This document shows, piece after piece, positions 24,622 to 33,377 of a stretch of 64,000 bases of DNA; position 1 is the first letter of the stretch, and each line of letters starts with the position of its first letter. The notes beneath the pieces were generated by a model. It did no database searches. It saw only the letters and a program-made list of their open reading frames with translations, and was not told the origin of the DNA. This stretch comes from Amycolatopsis benzoatilytica AK 16/65 (GTDB taxonomy: Bacteria > Actinomycetota > Actinomycetes > Mycobacteriales > Pseudonocardiaceae). The position numbers and the translations under genes are program-made. The DNA is taken from NCBI RefSeq assembly GCF_000383915.1, contig NZ_KB912942.1:5886564-5950563 (forward strand), read 5' to 3'.

Positions 24622-25236
24622 TCACCCAGGCTGGACCGACCCCAGCAGGAACCGCTCGACCAGGCTATCGGTGAACTCCGGCGGCACTGGTGCGCCGGTG
24701 ACCAGCACTCGGTAGTAGATCGGCCCGACGAGCTGCTCGACCGCGTCGTCCAGTTCGACCTCCGGCGACAGCTCGCCGCGGGCGAGCGCGCGCTGCAGCG
24801 GCAGCCGGTCGCGCGCCTGCTGGCCGCGCACGTGTTCCTCGCGCAGCCGGCGCGCGAGATCCGGATCGTGCTGTGCTTGGCCGAGCAGCGCGCGGAACAC
24901 CGCACCGGCGTCGGCGGTGGTCAGGAACTCGGCGACCGCGGCCAGGTGGGCCGAGAGGTCTTTCCGCAGGTCGCCATGATCGGCCGGGGTGAGTTCCTCG
25001 GCCAGGTCGTCGCCGAGCGCTTCCAGCAGAACGTCCACTTTGGACGGCCACCAGCGGTAGACGGTTTGCTTGCCGACCCCGGCCCGCGCCGCGATCCGCT
25101 CCATGGTGAGCCCGGCGAAGCCGACCTCCACGAGCAGGTCGTCGACGGCATGCAGCACCGCTTGGCGCGCGTTTTCGCTGCGGCCGTAACGGTTGCCGTG
25201 ATGCCGGCCGGCGGCCGGGCCAGTGACCTCGCCCAC
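24622..25236 (-). CDS. TetR-family transcriptional repressor
   Basis: A 204-residue regulator with an N-terminal HTH (AVLHAVDDLLVEVGFAGLTMERIAARAGVGKQTVYRWWPSKVDVLLEAL) and a TetR C-terminal domain (FRALLGQAQHDPDLARRLREEHV). The start is set at GTG 25236, 7 bases after a TAGACT -10; a TTG at 25254 would add six residues but would overlap that promoter. Divergent from an MFS transporter gene across about 80 bases, the usual pairing for a drug- or metabolite-responsive repressor and its pump. The pair interrupts the carboxylase gene cluster. Confidence 0.88.
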   Translation of the reverse strand: MGEVTGPAAGRHHGNRYGRSENARQAVLHAVDDLLVEVGFAGLTMERIAARAGVGKQTVYRWWPSKVDVLLEALGDDLAEELTPADHGDLRKDLSAHLAAVAEFLTTADAGAVFRALLGQAQHDPDLARRLREEHVRGQQARDRLPLQRALARGELSPEVELDDAVEQLVGPIYYRVLVTGAPVPPEFTDSLVERFLLGSVQPG

Positions 25237-25243
25237 GTCCGGA

Positions 25244-25249
25244 AGTCTA
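25244..25249 (-). promoter_or_regulatory. -10 element TAGACT, probable leaderless start of the tetR-type gene
   Basis: TAGACT on the minus strand is followed by 7 bases and GTG 25236. The same six bases and spacing occur before the second gtrA-like gene. Confidence 0.5.
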
Positions 25250-25315
25250 GTCAATACGCGGCGTCTCGTCTAGCGTTGCCTCGTCAGACTTCATCAATGG
25301 GGGGGGTTCTCGGCC

Positions 25316-26620
25316 ATGTGTTCCGCCTGCGGGGTACCGACGCACGCACCCGAATCCGGGGAAACCGGCACCGCGCCGCGCAAGTTCGCGGCGCTGTACA
25401 ACAAGGACTGCCGTCCGTACCTGATCGGCACCGCGCTGGCGATGATGGCGGACAACATCGAGCACGTCATCACCTATTGGGTGCTGTGGCAGAAGTTCCA
25501 GTCGCCCGCGCTCACCGGGTTCGAGGTGATCAGCCACTGGGTGCCGTTCCTGCTGTTCTCGGTGTACTTCGGCGGGCTGGCCGACCGGTACGACTGCCGC
25601 CGGATCATCCAGGCCGCACAGGCGCTGTTCATGGCGGTCTCGGCAGCTTGGGGCGTCCTGATCGTCACCGACACGCTGCAGGTGTGGAGCGCCTGCGTGC
25701 TGCTGGTGCTGCACGGCTGCGCGGGGGCGATCTGGGGGCCGGGCGAGCAGCTGATGCTGCACGACTTCGTCGGCCCGGCCGAACTGCCGAGCGCGGTCCG
25801 GCTCAACGCCACCTTCCGCAGCCTGGGCATTCTGTTCGGCCCGGTCGTCGGCTCGGCTCTGCTGCTCGGACTCGGGCCAGTAGCGGGCATCTTCGTGAAC
25901 GTCGCGTTCTACCTGCCGCTCACCGTGTTCCTGTTCCGCACCAAGTTCACCGGGCACACCCGCGACGGCGGGATCGTCAAGCGGCCGCGCGTCGGCTTGC
26001 GGGATTCGGTGCGGGTGCTGAAGGAAATGAGCGGAAACCCGACCATGGTCGGGATGATCATCCTGGCCGGGCTGGGCGCGTTCTTCGTCGGCGCTTCGAT
26101 GCAGAGCTCGATGCCGATCTTCGCCCACGACCTCGGCGCCGGCGGCGCCGGAACCGCGTACGGCGTGCTGCTGTTCGCCAACGGCGCGGGCGGCGTGATC
26201 GGCGGAATCCTGCTCGAGGCGACCGGACGGATCAAACCGAGCGTCCCCGCGGCCGTGCTCAGCACGGCGATCTACGGGGTGTCGAGCCTGTTCTTCGCGA
26301 TGACCGCGAGCTATCCGATCGCGGTGGTGCTGCTCGTGATCGGCGGCGTGGCGAACCTGGCGTCCATGTCGATCGGCCAGACCGTGGTGCAGTTGCTCGC
26401 GAAACCGGCGGAACGCGGTCGCGTGATCGGGGTGTACAGCGTGTCCGCCAACGGTCTTCGCGCCGGCAGCGGGTTCACCGTGGGCCTGCTCGGTTCGGCG
26501 GTCGGGGTGCACTGGTCACTCGGTCTCAGCGCGGCGGCGCTGACCGTCGGAACCGGGATCGCCGGGTGGTACTCGCTCGGCAGCCGCCGCGCGCGGACAC
26601 AGCTGCACGAGGTCAGCTGA
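25316..26620 (+). CDS. MFS transporter (EntS/MFS_3-like)
   Basis: A 434-residue membrane protein with about 12 helices. The short N-terminal tail carries MCSACG. The MFS signature loop between helices 2 and 3 reads GGLADRYDCRRII, and the second half begins after a cytoplasmic loop near residue 220 (KRPRVGLRDSVRVLKEM). The type fits exporters of siderophores or small drugs. An unusual run of eight G precedes the gene at 25299-25306. It is likely controlled by the divergent TetR-type repressor. Substrate unknown. Confidence 0.85.
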   Translation: MCSACGVPTHAPESGETGTAPRKFAALYNKDCRPYLIGTALAMMADNIEHVITYWVLWQKFQSPALTGFEVISHWVPFLLFSVYFGGLADRYDCRRIIQAAQALFMAVSAAWGVLIVTDTLQVWSACVLLVLHGCAGAIWGPGEQLMLHDFVGPAELPSAVRLNATFRSLGILFGPVVGSALLLGLGPVAGIFVNVAFYLPLTVFLFRTKFTGHTRDGGIVKRPRVGLRDSVRVLKEMSGNPTMVGMIILAGLGAFFVGASMQSSMPIFAHDLGAGGAGTAYGVLLFANGAGGVIGGILLEATGRIKPSVPAAVLSTAIYGVSSLFFAMTASYPIAVVLLVIGGVANLASMSIGQTVVQLLAKPAERGRVIGVYSVSANGLRAGSGFTVGLLGSAVGVHWSLGLSAAALTVGTGIAGWYSLGSRRARTQLHEVS

Positions 26621-26791
26621 GCCGAGCACGGACACGGCCGACCGCGTCCGCGTCCCGGCTAGCGAGGCAGTGCCCGCTGGCGCAGCGGCCCGGTTGTCCG
26701 TTCGACGGCGGCGGCGACGCGGAGGAGGAGGTCGTCGCGGTGGTGCGGTGCGATGGAGCGAAGTTCGCCGGTGCCACAGAGCGCGGCCGGT

Positions 26792-26847
26792 GCGTGACGG
26801 CCTCCGAAGCCCAGTGCGGGAACCGGGCCGGGCGGAGGCCGTCACGC
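26792..26847. repeat. 15-bp perfect inverted repeat in a gene-poor stretch
   Basis: GCGTGACGGCCTCCG (26792-26806) pairs exactly with 26833-26847 around a 26-base loop. It lies 170 bases after the transporter gene within a stretch (26621-27235) that otherwise holds only one doubtful small frame. It may end transcription or form an RNA structure. Confidence 0.65.
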
Positions 26848-26937
26848 CTTACCGCGGGAGAGGAACGACGAGAAAACTCTGTTCGATTCGGCGGCGCTGA
26901 TTCGACCGGACCTTGCCCCCGGCAGGAGAAGCGCTCG

Positions 26938-27078
26938 TCACCGTCGCGTGGGGGCGTCCTTGGCCACCGGCTGGGCTTCACGAGCCCTCCCGGCCCGCAG
27001 CCGTTCCCGCCAGGACAGCCGTCCTCGCGACGTCCAAGCAGTCGAGGGAGGCGAAGAGTCCGTCACGCGCACGGTCAT
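26938..27078 (-). CDS. possible small basic protein, doubtful
   Basis: An ATG-started frame of 46 residues (MTVRVTDSS ... LSWRERLRAGRAREAQP ... TRR). GGAAGGGA lies 14 bases upstream, which is too far for a good ribosome site. Third-position GC is about 75%, lower than in the neighbouring genes, so coding support is weak. Listed because it is the best frame in a 615-base gap. No known family is recognised. Confidence 0.25.
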   Translation of the reverse strand: MTVRVTDSSPPSTAWTSRGRLSWRERLRAGRAREAQPVAKDAPTRR

Positions 27079-27223
27079 GGGCTTTCAGTTCCCTTCCCGG
27101 CGTGCGCCGTCCGGCCGACCGGAATCACGACCACCGCGTCGGCACATATGTTGCGAGCCACAACAAAAGTAACCCGGCCCGTCGCGGCCGAGGGTCACGA
27201 TTCGGCAACTCGGCGGTGCCGGG

Positions 27224-27229
27224 TAGCGT
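27224..27229 (+). promoter_or_regulatory. -10 element TAGCGT, probable leaderless start of maf
   Basis: TAGCGT, then 6 bases, then the GTG of maf. It gives maf its own promoter, consistent with its separation from the carboxylase beta/epsilon genes. Confidence 0.5.
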
Positions 27230-27235
27230 TCAGCC

Positions 27236-27847
27236 GTGCGTCTCGTTCTCGCCTCCCAGTCCCCTGCCCGCCTCGCCGTGCTGCGCAGCGCCGGTCTCGA
27301 TCCGGCGGTCTTGGTGTCCGGCGTCGACGAGGACGCGGTCGCCGCGACGCTCACCGATCCGGAGCCGGCCGAGCTGGTCATGGCGCTCGCCGCGGCCAAG
27401 GCCAACGCCGTCGTGGAGATGGTTTCCGAGCCGGACGCGGTCATCATCGCGTGCGATTCGATGCTGTCGATCGGCGGCGAGATGGTCGGCAAACCGGCCA
27501 CCGCCGAGATCGCCAAGCAACGCTGGGCGCGGATGGCCGGCGGCTCCGGCGACCTGCTCACCGGGCACGCTGTGGTCCGGCTCGACGGCGGCCGTCGCAC
27601 CAAGGAGGCCGCGGGCACCCGGTCCACCACGGTGCACTTCGCGAACCCGAGCCAGGCAGAGATCGACGCCTACGTCGCCACCGGTGAACCCCTCCAGGTC
27701 GCGGGCGCTTTCACCCTCGACGCACTGGGCGGCTGGTTCGTCGAAGGCGTCGAGGGCGACCCGTCGAGCGTGATCGGGATCAGCCTGCCGCTCGTGCGCG
27801 AGCTGCTGGCCGAGGTGGGCGTCAGCGTCGTCGAGATGTGGAAATAG
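27236..27847 (+). CDS. maf: Maf-family nucleotide pyrophosphatase
   Basis: A protein of 203 residues with the N-terminal substrate loop LASQSPARLAVLRSAGL, the catalytic region IIACDSML, and GKPATAEIAKQRWARMAGGSGDLLTGHAVV. Maf proteins hydrolyse non-standard or pyrimidine nucleoside triphosphates to monophosphates and have been linked to septum inhibition. The S-x-S-P-A-R loop differs slightly from the common S-x-S-P-R-R. In related genomes maf stands directly between accE and the carboxylase alpha gene. Confidence 0.92.
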   Translation: MRLVLASQSPARLAVLRSAGLDPAVLVSGVDEDAVAATLTDPEPAELVMALAAAKANAVVEMVSEPDAVIIACDSMLSIGGEMVGKPATAEIAKQRWARMAGGSGDLLTGHAVVRLDGGRRTKEAAGTRSTTVHFANPSQAEIDAYVATGEPLQVAGAFTLDALGGWFVEGVEGDPSSVIGISLPLVRELLAEVGVSVVEMWK

Positions 27848-27950
27848 TTCACATCTTGGGACAACTGTCACTCGGACGAGTGATTCGAGAAAGTACAAAG
27901 CGGCCCAACCCGGGCCACTGCGGAAACTCTCGAAACCTCTGGGGTGGCAG

Positions 27951-29297
27951 ATGTCCTTCGTCAGGACGTACACCAAGCCGCGCGTCTTCGCCGCGGCGGT
28001 CCTCGGCTCGCTCGTCGTCGGCGCGGGCCTCGGCGTCCTCGCCCGGACGACCGGAGCCGGCTGGCTGACCGACGTACTCGACCAGATCGGCACCGTCTTC
28101 ACGACGCTGCTGCAGATCGCCGTCATCCCGCTGGTCTTCACCGCGATCGTGGTGGGCATCAACAGCCTCCGCGGTCTGGGCGGCGGCCGCACCGCCGCGC
28201 GGCTGGGCAGCAAGACCGTGCTGTGGTTCGCGATCACCTCGCTGATCGCGTCGCTGATCGGCATCGCGGTCGGCAAGCTGTTCAACCCGGGCACCGGCGG
28301 ACTCGGCGAGAGCGTCGCCGCCACCGCGAAGAACGCCGACAAGGCCGCGAAAAGCGTCAGCCACTGGGGATCGTGGGACGCGTTCGTCAAGGGCTTGCTG
28401 CCGGACAACTTCTTCTCCGCGTTCGTCGAGGGCAGCACGCTGCAGGTGCTCTTCCTCGCCGTGCTCATCGGCGCCGCCGCGTACAGCCTCGGCGACAAAG
28501 CCAAGCCGTTCGTGGACTTCACGACCAGCGTCTTCGAGATCGTCCAGCGCTATCTCGGCTGGATCGTCCGCCTCGCCCCGATCGGCATCATCGGCCTGAT
28601 CGGCGCCGCGGTGTCCAACTACGGCGACGCACTGTTCCGTCCGCTGCTGTCCACGACGCTCGCGGTGTACGCCGGCTGCCTGCTGGTGCTGTTCGTGGTC
28701 TATCCGATCCTGTTGCACTTCGTCGCGAAGGTGAACCCGCTGACCTTCTTCGCCAAGGCCGGCACCGCCATCCAGTTCGCCTTCGCCTCCCAGTCGAGCT
28801 CAGCGACCCTGCCGCTCACCCGCCAGTCCGCGGTGAACCTCGGCGTCGCCCCCGGGTACGCGGCGTTCGCCACCCCGCTCGCCAGCGCGACCAAAATGGA
28901 CGGCTGCGCGGCGGTCTTCCCCGCGATCGGCGCGATCTTCATCGCCAACCTCGCCGGAGTGCCGCTGAGCTTCGGCCAGTACGTCGGCATCGTGGTCGTC
29001 GCCGTGGTCGGCGCGCTGGCCACCGCGGGCACCACCGGCTGGCTGACCGCGCTGACCCTGACCACCGCGTTCATCGGCCTGGACGCGAAGCAGGTCGCGC
29101 TCGGCATCGCGCTGATCTACTCGGTCAACCCGATCATGGACATGATGCGCACCGCCACGAACGTCGCGGGCCAGATCGTGGTCCCGGCCATCGTCGCCCG
29201 CGGCGAGGGCCTGCTGGACGACGAGACCCTGCACGCCAGCACCGCCCGCCCGAACCACCGCGACGAGGGCGTCGCGGCTCGTCCGGCGACCGCCTGA
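27951..29297 (+). CDS. dicarboxylate/amino acid:cation symporter (DAACS family)
   Basis: A 448-residue secondary transporter. The two helical hairpins and substrate loop are visible: [13 protein letters not shown] (Ser-rich hairpin 1), [21 protein letters not shown] (helix 7 region, usually NMDG; here KMDGC), and [16 protein letters not shown] (helix 8 with substrate-binding Asp/Arg/Asn). It would import C4-dicarboxylates or acidic amino acids with sodium or protons. The first extracellular part contains a long polar loop near residues 115-150. It follows maf by about 100 bases and ends before a perfect hairpin. Confidence 0.9.
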   Translation: MSFVRTYTKPRVFAAAVLGSLVVGAGLGVLARTTGAGWLTDVLDQIGTVFTTLLQIAVIPLVFTAIVVGINSLRGLGGGRTAARLGSKTVLWFAITSLIASLIGIAVGKLFNPGTGGLGESVAATAKNADKAAKSVSHWGSWDAFVKGLLPDNFFSAFVEGSTLQVLFLAVLIGAAAYSLGDKAKPFVDFTTSVFEIVQRYLGWIVRLAPIGIIGLIGAAVSNYGDALFRPLLSTTLAVYAGCLLVLFVVYPILLHFVAKVNPLTFFAKAGTAIQFAFASQSSSATLPLTRQSAVNLGVAPGYAAFATPLASATKMDGCAAVFPAIGAIFIANLAGVPLSFGQYVGIVVVAVVGALATAGTTGWLTALTLTTAFIGLDAKQVALGIALIYSVNPIMDMMRTATNVAGQIVVPAIVARGEGLLDDETLHASTARPNHRDEGVAARPATA

Positions 29298-29312
29298 CCT
29301 CAAGCCCGCAAG

Positions 29313-29342
29313 CTCGGCGGCGAGGTGCTCCTCGCCGCCGAG
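29313..29342. terminator. bidirectional hairpin terminator
   Basis: CTCGGCGGCGAGG (29313-29325) and its exact complement (29330-29342) enclose a 4-base loop. It lies between the convergent symporter gene and the next minus-strand gene. No U tract is present. Confidence 0.65.
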
Positions 29343-29364
29343 TTCGCATCACCTCTCCGTAGAC

Positions 29365-30090
29365 TCAGTCCCCGCTGGTACAAGGCCGCAACTGGGCCTT
29401 CCGCAACTCCACGTCCGGCCATCCGCGGAAGTTCGACGGCGCGGTCACCGTCGCGGTGCACCCCATCACCGAGCCGTCCAGCTCGTACACCTCGGCCAGC
29501 ACCGGCGCCGCCTGACACGTCGGTGTGCCCGGGGTCGCCCGCGGACACTCGTGCCGCACCACGATCACGTCCGGCCGCCCGTCCTGGCTCACGTCGTTCA
29601 GCGACAACGTCCCGGCATCCGCGAAATACGGCCGCCCGAAGTCCCGCCACGCTCCGCCCGATTCGGTGAGCAGCTCGCCGTACGCGCCGCCGCTGGTGTC
29701 GCCCCGGATCAGGCACGCCGAAGTCGAGCCCTGGACGCAGCGCAGCGACGTACCGGACAGCTTCGCGCCCATCCCGGTGATCGCCAGTTCGAACTCGGTG
29801 CCCGGCTGGGGCCCGATCTGGACCCGGCCCCAGCCGCCGGCCTCGTCGGCGAGCAGCACCACCGGGACACCCCCGACAGTCATCGCGGCCAGCTGCCGGC
29901 ACGGGTTGTTCCCGCAGGTCGTCGTGGTGCCCGCGCCGGGAGCGGACGGTTCGCGCGGCGACGCGCCGACCGAGTCGTCCGGCTTCGGGCGCAGTTCCAC
30001 GACTGCCACGAACGCCGCCGTTGTCACCACCATCGCGAGCACGGCGGTCAGCAGCGCGGCGCGCGGGACGCGCTTCGGCCTGGTGGGCAT
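29365..30090 (-). CDS. membrane-anchored hypothetical protein
   Basis: A 241-residue protein with a basic N-terminus, one membrane helix (residues 11-33, [19 protein letters not shown]) and a large extracellular part with eight Cys. The extracellular part contains a strand-rich, VCBS-like segment ([22 protein letters not shown]) that recalls calcium-binding repeat proteins. No enzymatic motif is seen and the family is not recognised. The ATG sits 6 bases after a TACAGT -10, so it is probably leaderless. Divergent from the SAV_915-like gene with only about 50 bases between. Confidence 0.75.
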   Translation of the reverse strand: MPTRPKRVPRAALLTAVLAMVVTTAAFVAVVELRPKPDDSVGASPREPSAPGAGTTTTCGNNPCRQLAAMTVGGVPVVLLADEAGGWGRVQIGPQPGTEFELAITGMGAKLSGTSLRCVQGSTSACLIRGDTSGGAYGELLTESGGAWRDFGRPYFADAGTLSLNDVSQDGRPDVIVVRHECPRATPGTPTCQAAPVLAEVYELDGSVMGCTATVTAPSNFRGWPDVELRKAQLRPCTSGD

Positions 30091-30096
30091 ACCGAG

Positions 30097-30102
30097 ACTG
30101 TA
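30097..30102 (-). promoter_or_regulatory. -10 element TACAGT, probable leaderless start
   Basis: TACAGT, 6 bases, then ATG 30090 of the membrane-anchored hypothetical protein. Confidence 0.45.
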
Positions 30103-30127
30103 AGCGACCTCGCGCACCGTGTCCGTC

Positions 30128-30133
30128 TATGTT
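30128..30133 (+). promoter_or_regulatory. -10 element TATGTT, probable leaderless start
   Basis: TATGTT, 6 bases, then GTG 30140 of the small SAV_915-like gene. It decides that start over an in-frame upstream GTG. Confidence 0.45.
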
Positions 30134-30139
30134 GTCCCT

Positions 30140-30430
30140 GTGACGAACCCCAACCTTCCTCCTGCTCTCTATCTGCCGACCGGGCCGGCCGGGCCGACCA
30201 CCGACGGCCAGACCGGCGCGAACGTCGAACTGCGCCGCACGCCGGACGGCCGGACCGCGCTGGTCGCGTTCACCGCGCTGGACCGGCTGGTCTCTTGCTG
30301 CGGCGAGCACCAGCCGTGGATCCTGGTCAACACCGAGAATCTGCCGCTGGTCCACCAGGTCCAGCCCTACGACGTGATCGTGCTGGACTCCGAGCTGCCC
30401 GCCGAGCTGCGCCATCCCGCGGCGCACTGA
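30140..30430 (+). CDS. small SAV_915-like protein
   Basis: A 96-residue soluble protein: [53 protein letters not shown] ... [20 protein letters not shown]. It resembles the SAV_915/SseB N-terminal-like families of actinomycetes, whose role is unknown. A vicinal Cys pair is present. The start is set at the GTG after the TATGTT element; a GTG at 30119 would add seven residues. It lies directly upstream of the carboxylase alpha gene but with a separate promoter region between. Confidence 0.7.
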   Translation: MTNPNLPPALYLPTGPAGPTTDGQTGANVELRRTPDGRTALVAFTALDRLVSCCGEHQPWILVNTENLPLVHQVQPYDVIVLDSELPAELRHPAAH

Positions 30431-30525
30431 CCCGACCGGGTGGTCCAACTCTCAATCCTGGCACTAGCGGGATCCGTAGACTCCCGGTTGACCAGCAGTG
30501 CGGCAATGGCCACGGGAGGTATGTG

Positions 30526-32319
30526 GTGAGCGAGCAGGACACCGCGAGCACGGGCGGTCCGGTGACCAAGATCCTGGTCGCGAACCGGGGCGAGATCGCG
30601 GTTCGGGTGATCCGGGCGGCGAAGGACGCGGGTTTGCAGAGCGTGGCCGTGTACGCCGAGCCGGATCGCGACGCGCCGCACGTGCGCCTCGCCGACGAGG
30701 CGTTCGCCCTCGGCGGGCACACCGCCGCCGAGAGCTACCTCGCGATCGACAAGATCCTCGACGCCGCCAAGCGCTCCGGCGCCGACTCGATCCACCCCGG
30801 CTACGGCTTCCTCTCCGAGAACGCCGAGTTCGCCCAGTCCGTCCTCGACGCGGGCCTGACCTGGATCGGGCCGAGCCCGCAGTCCATCCGCGACCTCGGC
30901 GACAAGGTGACCGCGCGGCACATCGCGATGCGCGCCGGCGCGCCGCTGGTGCCCGGCACCAAGGAGCCGGTGAAGGACGCGAGCGAGATCATCGCGTTCG
31001 CCGACGAGCACGGCCTGCCGGTCGCGATCAAGGCGGCGTTCGGCGGCGGCGGCCGCGGCCTGAAGGTCGCCCGCACCCGCGAGGAAATCCCCGAGCTGTT
31101 CGAATCCGCGACGCGCGAGGCAGTGGCCGCGTTCGGCCGCGGCGAGTGCTTCGTGGAGCGCTACCTGGACAAGCCGCGCCACGTCGAGGCTCAGGTGCTG
31201 GCCGACCAGCACGGCAACGCGATCGTCGTCGGCACTCGCGACTGCTCGCTGCAGCGCCGCCACCAGAAGCTCGTCGAAGAGGCCCCGGCCCCGTTCCTGA
31301 GCGACGACCAGCGCGCCCGGATCCACGAGTCCGCCAAGGCCATCTGCAAAGAAGCCGGCTATTACGGCGCGGGCACCGTCGAGTACCTGGTCGCGGTCGA
31401 CGGCACCATCTCCTTCTTGGAGGTGAACACCCGGCTGCAGGTCGAGCACCCGGTGTCCGAGGAGACCACCGGCATCGACCTGGTCCGCGAGATGTTCCGG
31501 ATCGCCCGCGGCGAGAAGCTCCGGATCACCGAGGACCCGGTGCCGCGCGGCCACTCGATCGAGTTCCGGATCAACGGCGAGGACGCCGGCCGCGGCTTCC
31601 TGCCCGCGCCGGGCACGGTCACCAAGTTCGTCGCGCCGTCCGGGCCGGGCGTGCGCGTCGACTCGGGCGTCGAGTCCGGCAGCGTGATCGGCGGCCAGTT
31701 CGACTCGATGCTCGCCAAGCTCATCGTCACCGGTTCGGACCGGCAGAACGCGCTCGAGCGCAGCCGTCGCGCGCTGGCCGAGTTCGAAGTCGAGGGCATG
31801 GCGACAGTGCTGCCGTTCGACCGGGTCATCGTGGACGACCCGGCGTTCATCGGCGACGAGAACGGATTCAGCGTGCACACCCGCTGGATCGAGACTGAGT
31901 TCGACAACCGGATCGAGCCGTTCACCGCCCCGGACGTCGAGGCCGAAGAAGAGACGCCGCGGCAGAACGTGGTGGTCGAGGTCGGCGGGCGCCGGCTCGA
32001 AGTCTCGCTGCCCGGCGGGCTCGCGCTCGGCGGTGGCGCCGCGGCGGCCGCGACGAAGGCCAAGCCGCGCAAGCGCGCCGGCGGCGCGAAGGCCGCGGTG
32101 AGCGGCGACGCGGTCACCGCGCCGATGCAGGGCACCATCGTGAAGATCGCGGTCGAGGAAGGCCAGCACGTCGAAGCGGGCGAGCTGATCATGGTGCTCG
32201 AGGCGATGAAGATGGAAAACCCGGTCACCGCGCACAAAGCAGGCACCGTCACCGGGCTTTCGGTCGAGGTCGGGGCCGCGGTCACGCAGGGAACGCAACT
32301 GTTGGAACTCAAGGACTGA
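30526..32319 (+). CDS. accA3: acyl-CoA carboxylase alpha subunit (biotin carboxylase + BCCP)
   Basis: A 597-residue biotin-dependent subunit that carboxylates its own biotin with ATP and bicarbonate. It has the carboxylase N-domain ([21 protein letters not shown]), ATP-grasp core ([58 protein letters not shown], catalytic [16 protein letters not shown]) and C-terminal carrier domain with biotinyl Lys562 in EAMKMEN. Start is the GTG 6 bases after GGGAGG; a GTG one codon earlier is too close to it. A TAGACT about 50 bases upstream may be the promoter. It would pair with the beta and epsilon subunits at 22.7-24.6 kb and be biotinylated by BirA. Confidence 0.94.
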   Translation: MSEQDTASTGGPVTKILVANRGEIAVRVIRAAKDAGLQSVAVYAEPDRDAPHVRLADEAFALGGHTAAESYLAIDKILDAAKRSGADSIHPGYGFLSENAEFAQSVLDAGLTWIGPSPQSIRDLGDKVTARHIAMRAGAPLVPGTKEPVKDASEIIAFADEHGLPVAIKAAFGGGGRGLKVARTREEIPELFESATREAVAAFGRGECFVERYLDKPRHVEAQVLADQHGNAIVVGTRDCSLQRRHQKLVEEAPAPFLSDDQRARIHESAKAICKEAGYYGAGTVEYLVAVDGTISFLEVNTRLQVEHPVSEETTGIDLVREMFRIARGEKLRITEDPVPRGHSIEFRINGEDAGRGFLPAPGTVTKFVAPSGPGVRVDSGVESGSVIGGQFDSMLAKLIVTGSDRQNALERSRRALAEFEVEGMATVLPFDRVIVDDPAFIGDENGFSVHTRWIETEFDNRIEPFTAPDVEAEEETPRQNVVVEVGGRRLEVSLPGGLALGGGAAAAATKAKPRKRAGGAKAAVSGDAVTAPMQGTIVKIAVEEGQHVEAGELIMVLEAMKMENPVTAHKAGTVTGLSVEVGAAVTQGTQLLELKD

Positions 32320-32360
32320 AGTTGTGCCGAATGTCGTGGGTGCCGCCGGTCCCGGCGGCA

Positions 32361-32366
32361 TACCAT
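32361..32366 (+). promoter_or_regulatory. -10 element TACCAT, probable leaderless start
   Basis: TACCAT, 7 bases, then GTG of the first DUF1707 gene. Confidence 0.45.
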
Positions 32367-32373
32367 CGACACT

Positions 32374-32952
32374 GTGACTGAGGTTCCGTCTCCGCAGCTG
32401 CGGATCAGCGACCAGGAGCGAGAGTCCGCGCTGAGTGCGCTCGGTGAGCACATGACGGCGGGACGGATCGACATCGACGAGTTCGGCGAGCGCTCCGCCA
32501 AAATCACCGCGGCGAAGACCCGTGGCGAAGTCAGCGAGCTGTTCGCCGATCTGCCCGGGCCGCACCCGGTGTTCGGCCCTGGCGAACCAGCCGCGGCCCC
32601 GTCCGTCGCGCCGGTGCCGCCAGCGGCGCCGATGCCGCCGGTGCCGCAGCCGGCGGCGGACGGCTCGGTGGCGCAGCCGCAGCAGTGGTCGCCGGCGCAA
32701 CGCACTCTGTCTGCGCTCATCCCGGTGGCGTTCATCGTCGCGATCGTCCTGATCGCCACCGGAACGGCGGGCTGGCCAGTGATCTTCGCGCCGATCGGGC
32801 TCACCATGGTCGGCCGCGCGTTGTGGGGCCGCGATTTCGAACGGCAGCATGATCAGCGCCACCGCGACCGGCACGAGCTGCACCGCGAGCGCCGCGACGC
32901 GATGCGGGAACTGCGCGACGAGCACCGGCGCAACCGCCGGCTTGGCCGCTGA
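32374..32952 (+). CDS. DUF1707 membrane protein (copy 1)
   Basis: A 192-residue protein. Residues 8-65 are the DUF1707 head (LRISDQERESALSALGEHMTAGRIDIDEFGERSAKITAAKTRGEVSELFADLP), an SHOCT-like helical module common in actinomycetes. A Pro-rich linker follows, then two membrane helices near 115-155. The tail is a highly charged helix (QHDQRHRDRHELHRERRDAMRELRDEHRRNRR is split across it). The function is unknown. It lies 9 bases upstream of a second DUF1707 gene. Confidence 0.85.
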   Translation: MTEVPSPQLRISDQERESALSALGEHMTAGRIDIDEFGERSAKITAAKTRGEVSELFADLPGPHPVFGPGEPAAAPSVAPVPPAAPMPPVPQPAADGSVAQPQQWSPAQRTLSALIPVAFIVAIVLIATGTAGWPVIFAPIGLTMVGRALWGRDFERQHDQRHRDRHELHRERRDAMRELRDEHRRNRRLGR

Positions 32953-32961
32953 GGTGCAGGC

Positions 32962-33345
32962 ATGGCTGATCTCCGGTTGAGCGACGCCGAGCGCCAGGAC
33001 GCGCTCGACGTCCTCTCCGAGCACGTCCGCACCGGGCGGCTGGACATCGACGAGTACGGCAGCCGGTCGGCGAAGGTCACCTCCGCCAAGCTGGTCAGCG
33101 AACTGGTCCCGCTCTTCGAAGACCTGCCGTCCCCGCGGCCGAGCGCGCTGCTCGCGACGGCGCGGCCCGCGACGCCGGTGCAGCAGCAAGAAACCGGCGG
33201 CCTGGGCGCGTTCGTGATGCGCTACTCGGTGCCGCTCTCCATCGCGCTGGCGATCGCCATTCTCGTGGTGACCCGCGGCCGGGTGCTGTTCATCTTCGCG
33301 CTGCCGCTGCTAGTGATCTTGTTCAGCAGCTGGCGGCGACGCTGA
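32962..33345 (+). CDS. DUF1707 membrane protein (copy 2)
   Basis: A 127-residue protein with the same head (LRLSDAERQDALDVLSEHVRTGRLDIDEYGSRSAKVTSAKL) and two membrane helices (VMRYSVPLSIALAIAILVV; VLFIFALPLLVILF) ending in RRR. It lacks the long charged tail of copy 1. The spacing of 9 bases to copy 1 and 32 bases to the kinase gene indicates one operon. No function is known for the family. Confidence 0.85.
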   Translation: MADLRLSDAERQDALDVLSEHVRTGRLDIDEYGSRSAKVTSAKLVSELVPLFEDLPSPRPSALLATARPATPVQQQETGGLGAFVMRYSVPLSIALAIAILVVTRGRVLFIFALPLLVILFSSWRRR

Positions 33346-33377
33346 GCACGCGGGAACGACTGGCCCAGCTCAGCCCG

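Noticed and set aside
26913..27773. A plus-strand frame overlapping the start of maf
   Set aside because: It is out of frame with maf, Arg/Ser/Pro-rich and without motif.
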